The position numbers and the translations under genes are program-made. Under the pieces are notes generated by a model. That model was not told where the DNA came from. It was given only the letters and a program-made list of their open reading frames with translations, and ran no database searches. Positions 32,287 through 40,369 of a DNA stretch of 40,510 nucleotides are shown here, in pieces (position 1 is the first letter of the stretch; every line of letters begins with the position of its first letter). This stretch comes from Lachnospiraceae bacterium (GTDB lineage: Bacteria > Bacillota > Clostridia > Lachnospirales > Lachnospiraceae), in contig JAILRI010000046.1 of NCBI GenBank assembly GCA_024698555.1, positions 1 to 40,510 on the forward strand, given 5' to 3'.

Positions 32287-33291
32287 TTAAGTGGTCTGTC
32301 TTTTTACCAGCAGACCGGAAAAAATGGTCTTACTGGGGACTTCGTTGCCGTCAAGTACATTGACAACATTGGATACAAGCTGCTTGCACAGCAGTTCCAG
32401 ACGATTGTCGATCGATGTCAGTTCGGGCTCGCTGCTGACGGCAAGGATCGAGTTATTGTAGCCGATGACAGCAACATCTTCCGGACATTTGGCACCGATA
32501 CGGGTGAGAAATTTGACTGCGCCCAATGCCAGGGAGTCCTCGCTGGCTACTACGGCATCCATCTTAACACCCTGTCTGTGGAGCATTTTAAGACGTTCGG
32601 TTGCCTCAAGCAGCTCGGCAGAGGGCTCAAACTGCTTGCTGATATATTCCGTGATGCACTTGAGCCCGTGAGTCTTAACCGCATCCATATAGCCCGCAAG
32701 TTTTTTGGAGCCGCTGAAGGAGGTGGAATTGTAAACGTATACAATGTCACGCCTGCCTGAGAGTATCAGCTCCCGGGTTGCGGAATATGTAGCCTGATAA
32801 TCATCGCACATACAGCAGTAAACGTTATCAGCGGCATAATCGGCATTGAGTATCATAACAGGGTGTTTTTTGGCGGTTTCACGGATATAAGTGTTATCTT
32901 CGTCCTTTGATGCTACAAAATTGGAGCCGACCAGAATGATACTGTCCACCTTTTTTGACAGCAGGAGATTCATGTAATTGATCTTGTCAGCAAGAGCGTA
33001 GCCACAGCATGAAAGTATGCTGTCGTAACCTTTTTTCCGAAGGAACTGTTCCAGATAATATACGGCTTTGGCCAGATAAATGTCGGAAGAATCCGCGCAC
33101 ATGATACCTATGGTCTTGCTGGTATTCAGACCCAGACCTCTGGCAAAGGCATTTGGAGTATATGAACACTCGTTCATGACATCAAGCACCTTCTGCCTGG
33201 TCGCAGGACTTACCTTGTCACTGCCGTTAAGGACCCGTGACACAGTGGCGATGGAGACGCCGGCTTTTTTTGAAATATCGTATATAGTCAT
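32287..33291 (-). CDS. LacI family transcriptional regulator
   Basis: A 334-aa repressor-type protein. The start at 33291 gives MTIYDISKKAGVSIATVSRV, the usual LacI helix-turn-helix at the very N-terminus, then LNGSDKVSPATRQKV and the hinge RGLGLNTSKTIGIM. A periplasmic-binding-protein-like sugar domain follows (about 60-330), ending AVIGYNNS and LTSIDNRLELL. The longer frame to 33414 would put translated sequence in the promoter. It lies between the ABC operon and the divergent uronate operon, so it is the natural candidate to control both in response to a pectic sugar or pathway intermediate. Its own promoter carries a palindromic operator/cre-like site. Confidence 0.94.
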   Translation of the reverse strand: MTIYDISKKAGVSIATVSRVLNGSDKVSPATRQKVLDVMNECSYTPNAFARGLGLNTSKTIGIMCADSSDIYLAKAVYYLEQFLRKKGYDSILSCCGYALADKINYMNLLLSKKVDSIILVGSNFVASKDEDNTYIRETAKKHPVMILNADYAADNVYCCMCDDYQATYSATRELILSGRRDIVYVYNSTSFSGSKKLAGYMDAVKTHGLKCITEYISKQFEPSAELLEATERLKMLHRQGVKMDAVVASEDSLALGAVKFLTRIGAKCPEDVAVIGYNNSILAVSSEPELTSIDNRLELLCKQLVSNVVNVLDGNEVPSKTIFSGLLVKRQTT

Positions 33292-33359
33292 TGATGATAC
33301 CCCGGAATAGAATAAGTGGCAAATGAAAGAATGTAAGAATATCTGTAAATGCTTCCATG

Positions 33360-33373
33360 TGTAAGCGATTACA
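33360..33373. promoter_or_regulatory. cre/LacI-type operator in the lacI leader
   Basis: TGTAAGCGATTACA matches the CcpA cre consensus TGWNANCGNTNWCA at every position and is also a plausible site for the local LacI protein. It lies about 12 nt downstream of the lacI -10 box, a position for roadblock or promoter occlusion. Confidence 0.65.
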
Positions 33374-33385
33374 AGAACTATTCCG

Positions 33386-33414
33386 ATTATAAACCGAATC
33401 GGCTGAGAATGCAA
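33386..33414 (-). promoter_or_regulatory. lacI-family gene promoter
   Basis: On the minus strand: TTGCAT (33409-33414), a 17-nt spacer and TATAAT (33386-33391). Confidence 0.7.
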
Positions 33415-33456
33415 GAAAAAATTAGGAAAAAACAGCTTGTGACACGTAAATATTTC

Positions 33457-33485
33457 TTGACGGGCTTGAAAAAATATTATAATAT
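33457..33485 (+). promoter_or_regulatory. Promoter of the uxaB operon
   Basis: TTGACG (33457-33462), a 17-nt spacer and TAATAT (33480-33485); an overlapping TATAAT (33478-33483) would have a 15-nt spacer. The 33292-33653 gap between genes holds this promoter, the lacI promoter, two operator-like sites and a 5' leader of about 160 nt in which I see no known riboswitch. Confidence 0.6.
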
Positions 33486-33536
33486 ATTTACATTCACGGG
33501 GCGCTGTATATAAGGCTCCGAATTGTTTAACACAAC

Positions 33537-33552
33537 ATGTAAGAGCTTACAT
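33537..33552. promoter_or_regulatory. Palindromic operator downstream of the uxaB promoter
   Basis: ATGTAAGAGCTTACAT has perfect 7-bp arms around AG. It lies about 50 bp downstream of the -10 box, suited to repression by blocking elongation. The half-sites match O1, O2 and the lacI site. Confidence 0.65.
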
Positions 33553-33653
33553 ACTTATGAGGATATATGATCCCAATGAGCAGACGGTACTTTTACATCA
33601 GGGAAACACTGATTAAGGAATAGCGCTTTTTTATATTTGGAAGGAGAATGGTC

Positions 33654-35081
33654 ATGGAACAGATCAATGCAAAAATGTTTACTAAAAAGAAACGTGATAT
33701 CAAAGTTCTACAGTTCGGAGAAGGCAATTTCCTCAGGGCTTTTGTGGATTACATGATCGATATCATGAACGAGAGGGGAACCTTTGACGGCAATATAGTA
33801 CTGGTCAAGCCTATCGAATTCGGGAATCTGGACCAGTTTGGGAAGCAGGATTACAATTATACAGTGCTTCTGCGAGGCAAGACGGATGATGGCGAATATG
33901 TTGAAAAAAGAGTGATCACCTCCGTTGCGGACGCTGTCGATGCGTACGGCGAGTACGAGCGTTACGCCGATTACGCGAAGCTGCCTTCACTAAGATTTAT
34001 TGTATCAAACACTACCGAGGCGGGTATCGTTTATGATGAGAGCGATTCGATCACGATGTGCCCTCCCAAAAGCTATCCCGGCAAACTCACCAAGTTTTTA
34101 TTTGAACGTTTCACAGAGTTTGGCGGCGCTCCTGACAAGGGTCTGGTCATGCTTCCGGTGGAGCTCATAGACGATAACGGAATAATGCTTAAAAAATGTG
34201 TTATGTCACAGATAGCGAACTGGAATCTGTCCGATGAATTCAGAAAATGGGTGGATGAGTGCTGCGTATTCACCTCGACCTTGGTAGACCGTATAGTGAC
34301 CGGATATCCCCGCAATGACGCTGAAGATATCTGGAAGGAACTGGGATATGAGGACAGGCTGCTGGATACGGCTGAGCCGTTTGCGCTCTGGGTGATCGAG
34401 TCTGCAAAGGATATCAGCGATGAGCTTCCCCTTGTGAAAACCGGTCTGCCCGTCATTTTCACCGACAATCAGAAACCTTACAAACAGCGTAAAGTACGCA
34501 TCCTCAATGGGGCGCACACATCATTTGTACTCTACTCTTATCTGAGCGGTCATGATACAGTCCTGGAGTCAATGCAGGATCCTAAGATCGCAGGTTTCAT
34601 GCATGATACGATCTATAATGAGATCATACCGACCCTGGATCTGCCTAAGGAGGATCTGCTGGCGTTTGCTGACGCTGTAAGAAACCGTTTTGAGAATCCT
34701 TTCATCAGACATGAACTGCTTTCCATCGCGCTTAATTCTGTTTCCAAGTGGAGAGCAAGATGCCTTCCGAGTGTTATAGAGTACTACAACAGGTTTAAGA
34801 AGGTGCCGGAGAATCTTGCGTTTTCACTGGCTGCGCTCATCAAATTCTACAGCTCGGACGAACGTGCTGAGGGAGCCCTCGTAGGACACAGGGGCGACAA
34901 TACATATATGATCAGGGATGATGCGGCAGTACTTGATTTCTTTGCGGCGAACTGCAAGCTTCCCGCAAAAGATCTGGTCGATAAGTACGTGGAGTTTGAG
35001 AAGGACGCCTTTTCTAAGATGGATCCGAAGGGCTTGGAAGAATTTAAGGCTGTGGCAGCGGAAAAACTGGAGAAGATGTAA
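33654..35081 (+). CDS. uxaB: Tagaturonate reductase (altronate oxidoreductase)
   Basis: A 475-aa NAD-dependent enzyme that reduces D-tagaturonate to D-altronate in galacturonate breakdown. The ATG at 33654 is 7 nt from AAGGAG; the ATG at 33648 is too close to it. The NAD-binding opening reads LQFGEGNFLRAF (19-30), and the family's catalytic signature KVRILNGAHTS supplies Lys280, Asn285 and His288. YPGKLTKFLFERF and the helical C-terminal domain complete the mannitol-dehydrogenase-family fold. It begins the uronate operon and is 3 bp from uxaA, its pathway partner, which supports UxaB over other members of the family. Confidence 0.93.
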   Translation: MEQINAKMFTKKKRDIKVLQFGEGNFLRAFVDYMIDIMNERGTFDGNIVLVKPIEFGNLDQFGKQDYNYTVLLRGKTDDGEYVEKRVITSVADAVDAYGEYERYADYAKLPSLRFIVSNTTEAGIVYDESDSITMCPPKSYPGKLTKFLFERFTEFGGAPDKGLVMLPVELIDDNGIMLKKCVMSQIANWNLSDEFRKWVDECCVFTSTLVDRIVTGYPRNDAEDIWKELGYEDRLLDTAEPFALWVIESAKDISDELPLVKTGLPVIFTDNQKPYKQRKVRILNGAHTSFVLYSYLSGHDTVLESMQDPKIAGFMHDTIYNEIIPTLDLPKEDLLAFADAVRNRFENPFIRHELLSIALNSVSKWRARCLPSVIEYYNRFKKVPENLAFSLAALIKFYSSDERAEGALVGHRGDNTYMIRDDAAVLDFFAANCKLPAKDLVDKYVEFEKDAFSKMDPKGLEEFKAVAAEKLEKM

Positions 35082-35084
35082 CCT

Positions 35085-36581
35085 ATGAAGAAATACATAA
35101 AAATAGATCCGTCGGATAATGTGGCCGTGATACTGGAGCCGGTTGAGGCCGGTACTCTGCTTGAGGAGCTGGAAGTGACTGTTCTGCAGGATATTCCTGC
35201 CGGTCACAAATGCGCGATAAAGGATATTGCTGAGGGTGAACCGGTCATAAAGTACGGCAATCCGATAGGTACAGCTCGGGAACCGATAAAGGCCGGAGAC
35301 TGGGTACATACGCATAATGTGAAAACAGGCCTTAAGGGGCAGCTTACGTATGCATATACTCCGACGGAGGCTGTGAGAGAATATCAATACTCTGAAAGCC
35401 TGCCCGTCACCTTTATGGGCTATAGGCGCAAAGACGGACGCGCAGGCATACGCAATGAGATCTGGATCATTCCGACTGTCGGCTGTGTGAACCATATCGC
35501 GGAAGAACTGGAAGCGGATTTCAGGCACATATCGTCAGGCTCCGGAAGCATTGACGGTGTGGTGGCAATGACACATCCTTACGGCTGCTCACAGATGGGC
35601 GACGATCAGGAAAATACTGCCAGGATACTCGCCGATATAGCCAGACACCCCAACTGCGGCGGAGTGCTTATGCTTTCTCTCGGCTGTGAAAACAATAATC
35701 TCGATCATATGAAGAAATACCTTGAGGGTATTGATGAAGAGCGCGTCAGATATCTTGTGTGCCAGAACTGTGAGAACGAGATCGAAGAAGGCAGAAAGCT
35801 TATCGGTGAGCTTCTTAACATCGCCGGTAAAGACATCCGCATTCAGATTCCGGTAAGTGAGCTGACAGTCGGATTAAAATGTGGCGGCAGCGATGGCTTT
35901 TCGGGCATTACAGCCAATCCTTTAGTCGGACGTTTTTCGGATATTATCACGTCTTTCGGTGGTTCAAGCATTCTGACAGAGGTGCCTGAGATGTTTGGGG
36001 CAGAGCAGCTTCTGATGAACAGGGCAAAGGATGAAACTGTATTTAACAAAACCGTTGACCTGATAAATGGTTTCAAGGAGTATTATGAACGTCATGATCA
36101 GGTAATATATGAGAATCCGTCTCCCGGCAACAAGCAGGGAGGCATTACCACGCTTGAGGATAAGTCCCTTGGCTGCGTACAGAAATCCGGAAGCTCGGTT
36201 GTAACGGATGTATTAAAATACGGAGAGCAGGTGGAGGAAAAAGGCCTGAATCTGCTGGAAGGACCCGGTAACGACATGGTAGCGGTGACTGCGCTTGCGG
36301 CAGCGGGAGCGCATATCATACTGTTTACTACAGGACGCGGAACTCCTCTTTCATCGCCTGTTCCGACTGTCAAGATATCAAGTAATTCCGATCTGGCAAA
36401 GAAGAAGAAAGGCTGGATCGATTTTGACGCCGGCAGGGTCGTTTCTTCCGATATAAGTTTGGATGAACTCGGAGAGGAATTATACAGGTATGTGATCGCA
36501 GTGGCAGGCGGTGAGCAGGTAAGATCCGAAAAGTCAGGTTATCACAGCATGACTATCTTCAAACAGGGCGTAACGCTGTAA
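35085..36581 (+). CDS. uxaA: Altronate dehydratase
   Basis: A 498-aa enzyme that dehydrates D-altronate to 2-keto-3-deoxygluconate. An N-terminal SAF domain (1-95) includes DIPAGHKCAIKDIAEGEPVI and GDWVHTHNVKT. The catalytic region begins near 105 with FMGYRRKDGRAGIRNEIWII and contains THPYGCSQMGDDQENT, LSLGCENNN, LKCGGSDGFSGITANP, EVPEMFGAE and FTTGRGTPLSSPVPTVKIS. The full single-chain length and motif order match UxaA. It lies 3 bp after uxaB. Two hairpins lie in the 138 bp between its stop and the GH28 start. Confidence 0.96.
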   Translation: MKKYIKIDPSDNVAVILEPVEAGTLLEELEVTVLQDIPAGHKCAIKDIAEGEPVIKYGNPIGTAREPIKAGDWVHTHNVKTGLKGQLTYAYTPTEAVREYQYSESLPVTFMGYRRKDGRAGIRNEIWIIPTVGCVNHIAEELEADFRHISSGSGSIDGVVAMTHPYGCSQMGDDQENTARILADIARHPNCGGVLMLSLGCENNNLDHMKKYLEGIDEERVRYLVCQNCENEIEEGRKLIGELLNIAGKDIRIQIPVSELTVGLKCGGSDGFSGITANPLVGRFSDIITSFGGSSILTEVPEMFGAEQLLMNRAKDETVFNKTVDLINGFKEYYERHDQVIYENPSPGNKQGGITTLEDKSLGCVQKSGSSVVTDVLKYGEQVEEKGLNLLEGPGNDMVAVTALAAAGAHIILFTTGRGTPLSSPVPTVKISSNSDLAKKKKGWIDFDAGRVVSSDISLDELGEELYRYVIAVAGGEQVRSEKSGYHSMTIFKQGVTL

Positions 36582-36596
36582 GGAATTTATGACAGC

Positions 36597-36611
36597 GCAT
36601 CAGTGTGATGC
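36597..36611 (+). other. Small hairpin after uxaA
   Basis: GCATCA (36597-36602) pairs with TGATGC (36606-36611) around a 3-nt loop, 15 nt past the uxaA stop. There is no T-run, so it is more likely an mRNA-end stabiliser than a terminator. Confidence 0.4.
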
Positions 36612-36667
36612 CATGAATTGGCGAAGAGAGACATACATAGTCTGAAAAACCATGATAACATTTTTAT

Positions 36668-36698
36668 ACAACTTCGGAGAATATGTGTCCGAAGCTGT
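36668..36698 (+). other. Hairpin upstream of the GH28 gene
   Basis: ACAACTTCGGA (36668-36678) pairs with TCCGAAGCTGT (36688-36698) apart from one mismatch, around a 9-nt loop, ending 21 nt before the start codon. It may set differential expression of the glycosidases relative to uxaBA. Confidence 0.5.
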
Positions 36699-36719
36699 AA
36701 GAAAAGAAAGCGGGAAAAA

Positions 36720-38372
36720 ATGATCAGGATAATATACGTTACTCCGCGTTCAGTGACTCTGGATATAGATGATGGCGGGAAATACCGTACAAAGAATGCT
36801 TATTCACTGAATATACGCGGTGAGTCAGGGACTGGTGCAGCTGATGATCCCGATAAAGGAATAAAGCTTAAAGATGACCGCTCGATCATCACGGTATTTG
36901 ACCTTCAGCCCGAAACCGGGTACGATGTAACCGTAAGGTTTGAGAATGGTGATATCGACAGCGTTTCATTCGCGACGAAGCATGAAAGCGCTACTGTAAA
37001 CGTTCGCGAGTTCGGGGCGTTTGGCGACGGCGAACACGACGATACCGCGTTTTTGACGGCGGCGATCATGTGCTGTCCGGAGGATGGGCGTGTGCTGATA
37101 CCCGAGGGCACTTATCGTCATACCGGCCTGTATCTGAAGAGCAATATTCATGTAGAACTGGCGAAAGGAGCAAGGCTCGCTTTTGTAAATGAAAGGGAGC
37201 TTATACCCAGATTCCCGGCGCATCTGGAAAGTTGTGATACTCAGGTGAAGACCGGTGATGCCGGAACCAATGGTTCACCGGCTGACTGTGGTGATCAAAC
37301 AGGCAGTAAAGCAGACGGTGAAGCCGGTACCGGGAATACCGAAGATTCCCTTGGCAGCAGAGGTTATTTCCTTGGTACCTGGGAGGGCGTACCCCAGCCC
37401 ATGTTCAACGGGACGGTCAGCGCCATAGGAGTGAAGAACGCCTGCATTTACGGCGAGGGAACTATTGACGGCTGCGCGACAAAGGAAGACTGGTGGCATG
37501 ATCCCAAGGTCATCCGCATGGCCTGCAGGCCACGTCTTATATTCATGAAAGACTGTGAAAATGTAGCCCTGCAGGGCGTAACGCTCACAAACTCTCCGGC
37601 ATGGACCATCCATCCCTTCTTTTCAAAAAAAGTCGGAATATACAACGTAACGATAAAGAATCCCTGGGATTCGCCCAATACTGACGGTATAGATCCCGAA
37701 TCATGCGACGGCGTGGAGATCGCGGGAGTGCATTTTTCACTCGGTGATGACTGTATAGCTGTCAAGTCGGGCAAGATCGATATGGGCCGGATGTATAAGA
37801 CGCCCTGTAAGAATGTCCATATTTACGGGTGTCTTATGGAAGACGGGCACGGAGCCGTCACGGTAGGCAGCGAGGCCGGAGCCGGAGTGAGAGATCTGGT
37901 GGTTGACAGATGCGATTTCAACCGCACCGACCGCGGACTGCGTATAAAGACACGCAGGGGACGCGGCAGGGACAGCGTCATGGATAATATCATATTTCGC
38001 GATATCGATATGGATGGCGTGATCACACCGTTTGTGGTAAACAGCTTTTATTATTGCGATCCCGATGGAAAGACCGATTACGTACAGGACAGGAACCCGC
38101 TTCCCGTGGATGAGCGCACGCCTTTTATCAAGAGACTCGTTTTTGAGAATATCCATGCGGTAAACAGCCATTACGCGGCAGGGTGGATCGAAGGACTGCC
38201 GGAACAGCCGATCGAGGAGATAATACTTAAGGATATATATGTGAGCTTCGATCCCGAAGCAAAGAAAGGTATTCCTGCCATGGCAAATCATGTTCCCGAG
38301 TGCTGCAGGGAAGGATTTATTGTTAAAAATGTAACGAGCCTTGTGGAAGAAAATGTCGTTATTGACAGGTAG
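36720..38372 (+). CDS. GH28 family polygalacturonase-type glycoside hydrolase, cytoplasmic
   Basis: A 550-aa enzyme hydrolysing galacturonic-acid linkages in pectin or rhamnogalacturonan fragments. The start at 36720 (MIRIIYVTPRSVTLDI) follows a purine-rich AAGAAAGCGGG. An N-terminal beta-sandwich (1-85) precedes the beta-helix, entered at VNVREFGAFGDGEHDDT. All GH28 catalytic motifs are present: NTD (320-322), DD (343-344), GHG (376-378) and RIK (408-410). There is no signal peptide, so it should act on imported oligosaccharides, probably as an exo-enzyme. Residues 170-215 form a Gly/Thr/Asp-rich insert that looks disordered and interrupts the helix. Neighbours (GH105, UxaBA) support action on unsaturated or saturated galacturonides. 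Confidence 0.93.
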   Translation: MIRIIYVTPRSVTLDIDDGGKYRTKNAYSLNIRGESGTGAADDPDKGIKLKDDRSIITVFDLQPETGYDVTVRFENGDIDSVSFATKHESATVNVREFGAFGDGEHDDTAFLTAAIMCCPEDGRVLIPEGTYRHTGLYLKSNIHVELAKGARLAFVNERELIPRFPAHLESCDTQVKTGDAGTNGSPADCGDQTGSKADGEAGTGNTEDSLGSRGYFLGTWEGVPQPMFNGTVSAIGVKNACIYGEGTIDGCATKEDWWHDPKVIRMACRPRLIFMKDCENVALQGVTLTNSPAWTIHPFFSKKVGIYNVTIKNPWDSPNTDGIDPESCDGVEIAGVHFSLGDDCIAVKSGKIDMGRMYKTPCKNVHIYGCLMEDGHGAVTVGSEAGAGVRDLVVDRCDFNRTDRGLRIKTRRGRGRDSVMDNIIFRDIDMDGVITPFVVNSFYYCDPDGKTDYVQDRNPLPVDERTPFIKRLVFENIHAVNSHYAAGWIEGLPEQPIEEIILKDIYVSFDPEAKKGIPAMANHVPECCREGFIVKNVTSLVEENVVIDR

Positions 38373-38387
38373 AAAGGAAAAGCTGGT

Positions 38388-39236
38388 ATGTATCAGGTCG
38401 GGATCAGGCTGCATGACGCGGCAGGTGATACCATTGAGGAAAAGGCGGCAAATGCTGCCGCGCAGGGCTTTAAGTGTGTGCATATAGCCCTTGGCAAGCT
38501 GATAAAGGATTATTCTACTGCTGACAGCGCGTTAACTCCGGGCTTTGCGATGTATCTGAAGAAGCTGTTCACGCACTATGATCTTGATATCGCGGTGCTG
38601 GGCAATTATCTCAATCTGGCGACTCCGGATAAGGAAGCGCTGGAACGCAATATCAACAGGTATAAAACACACCTTCGCTTTGCTTCGATATTGGGATGCG
38701 GGGTGGTGGGAACCGAGACCGGCGCGCCCAACACAGAGTACAGGACCGTCCCCGAATGCTATACACATGAATCACTTGAGCTTTTTATCCGCAATCTGGT
38801 TCCGGTGGTCGAATATGCGGAGAAAACCGGGACCATAATTGCCATAGAGCCTGTAGTCAGGCATATAGTCAGTACTCCCGAAAGAGCCAGATATGTGCTT
38901 GATGCGGTCAGGTCCCCCAATCTTCAGATCATTTTTGATCCGGTAAATCTTCTGGATATAAATAATTACAGGAATTATCATGATATATTCAATTCAGCTA
39001 TAGAACTGCTCGGAGAAGATATCGCGGTAGTACATATTAAGGATTTTGAAGTTTCCGGCGATAAACTGATCGCTTGCGCGGCGGGAACAGGTACTATGGA
39101 TTATTCAGATATTATTGAATTTATAAAAAAAGACAAACCGTACATACATTGTACTTTGGAGAATACAAAGCCTGAGAATGCGGTAACGGCCAGAATGTTT
39201 TTTGAATCGGGAGCGGTATATGAACAGAATAGTTGA
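38388..39236 (+). CDS. Sugar phosphate isomerase/epimerase-like TIM-barrel protein
   Basis: A 282-aa AP-endonuclease-2-type TIM barrel. The metal-binding set of this fold is visible: Glu154 in IAIEPV, Asp184 in IIFDPVNLLD, His216 in VVHIKDFE and Glu258 in CTLENT. Such proteins isomerise or epimerise sugars and polyols. Its operon position between GH28 and GH105 suggests a substrate derived from pectic sugars, for example a ketose-aldose or C-3 epimerisation step on a uronate or deoxy sugar, but the reaction cannot be assigned. AGAAAGGAAAAG precedes the ATG. It overlaps the GH105 gene by 17 bp. Confidence 0.9.
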   Translation: MYQVGIRLHDAAGDTIEEKAANAAAQGFKCVHIALGKLIKDYSTADSALTPGFAMYLKKLFTHYDLDIAVLGNYLNLATPDKEALERNINRYKTHLRFASILGCGVVGTETGAPNTEYRTVPECYTHESLELFIRNLVPVVEYAEKTGTIIAIEPVVRHIVSTPERARYVLDAVRSPNLQIIFDPVNLLDINNYRNYHDIFNSAIELLGEDIAVVHIKDFEVSGDKLIACAAGTGTMDYSDIIEFIKKDKPYIHCTLENTKPENAVTARMFFESGAVYEQNS

Positions 39237-40356
39237 GTATATTGACGGGTTGATGGCAAAGAGTACTCCCGACAGACCTGCGTGGAATATTGAGAAGCTC
39301 GGGAAACACCCTATAGCTAAATGGAATTATGTGGACGGCTGTATGATAAAGGCTGTCCTGGAGATGTATGCCATAACGGGAGAGGACAGATACCTTAAGT
39401 TCGCCGATGATTTTACCGACTATCGGGTAAAGGATGACGGAACTATCACCGGCTATGATGTGGAGGAGCTTAATCTGGACAATATCAATGCCGGAAAGAC
39501 TCTGTTCGATCTGTATGATCTGACCGGCAAGGAAAAGTACCGTAAGGCCATAGATCTTATCTACAGCCAGATAGGGAAAATGCCCCGCACCGGCCAGGGT
39601 TCCTTCTGGCATAAGAAGATATATCCCGATCAGGTATGGCTGGACGGTCTGTATATGTGCCAGCCGTTTTATGCGGAATACGAGACCAGATACAACAATT
39701 GCGCCGGATATGACGATATATACAGGCAATTTGAGCTGGTCGGCGAGAATATGAAGGATAGCCGCACCGGACTGTATTATCATGCATTTGACTGTTCGAG
39801 AAAAATGTTCTGGTGCGATCAGGTGACCGGTCTTTCAAATAATTTCTGGCTCAGGGCAATAGGGTGGTTTTCCATGGCCATGCTGGATACTCTTGATATG
39901 ATCGGACCTGCTTACAGGGATACCGAAAAGTACGGGGCGCTTAAAAGACAGTACGTCGATCTGATGGAGGCCATGGCAGCGTATCAGGATGAAAGCGGAA
40001 TGTGGTACCAGGTCGTGAACTTAGGCGGGATGAAGCGGAATTACCTCGAAACCAGCGGCAGTGCCATCATGGCCTATTCATATCTGAAGGGGGTAAGACT
40101 CGGGATTCTGCCCGATAAGTTTATACAGCTCGGATGCAGGGCTTTCGACGGTATTTGCGAAAGGTATCTTACGGCGGATTCCGATGAACTTCACCTTGGA
40201 GGCATCTGTCTCGTGGGCGGCTTAGGCGGCCCGAATGACCGCGACGGCACATTTGATTACTACATGTCCGAACCCATAGTACAGGATGACGCAAAGGGCG
40301 TAGGCCCGTTCCTGCTCGCTTACACGGAGCTGCTGCGGAGAGAGGGAAGAGACTGA
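39220..40356 (+). CDS. GH105 unsaturated rhamnogalacturonyl/galacturonyl hydrolase
   Basis: A 378-aa (alpha/alpha)6-barrel enzyme that removes the 4,5-unsaturated uronic acid left by pectate or rhamnogalacturonan lyases. The catalytic Asp142 lies in VWLDGLYMCQPFYAEY and His188 in YYHAFD, matching B. subtilis YteR Asp143 and His189 almost exactly. WNYVDGCMIKA, NFWLRAIGWFSMAM, ETSGSAIMAYSYLKGV and GGLGGPNDRDGTFDYYMSEP are typical. The ATG at 39220 overlaps the end of the upstream gene by 17 bp; the TTG at 39202 is not favoured. No signal peptide: a cytoplasmic enzyme for imported oligosaccharides. The palindromic repeat begins 13 bp after its stop. Confidence 0.95.
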   Translation: MNRIVEYIDGLMAKSTPDRPAWNIEKLGKHPIAKWNYVDGCMIKAVLEMYAITGEDRYLKFADDFTDYRVKDDGTITGYDVEELNLDNINAGKTLFDLYDLTGKEKYRKAIDLIYSQIGKMPRTGQGSFWHKKIYPDQVWLDGLYMCQPFYAEYETRYNNCAGYDDIYRQFELVGENMKDSRTGLYYHAFDCSRKMFWCDQVTGLSNNFWLRAIGWFSMAMLDTLDMIGPAYRDTEKYGALKRQYVDLMEAMAAYQDESGMWYQVVNLGGMKRNYLETSGSAIMAYSYLKGVRLGILPDKFIQLGCRAFDGICERYLTADSDELHLGGICLVGGLGGPNDRDGTFDYYMSEPIVQDDAKGVGPFLLAYTELLRREGRD

Positions 40357-40369
40357 ATTCATCTGTTTA

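Noticed and set aside
34824-35528. 234-aa antisense open frame across uxaB and uxaA
   Set aside because: Shadow of two strongly conserved genes; composition is not protein-like.
37737-38483. 248-aa antisense open frame across the GH28 and isomerase genes
   Set aside because: It spans two real genes and their junction on the other strand, with no supporting features.
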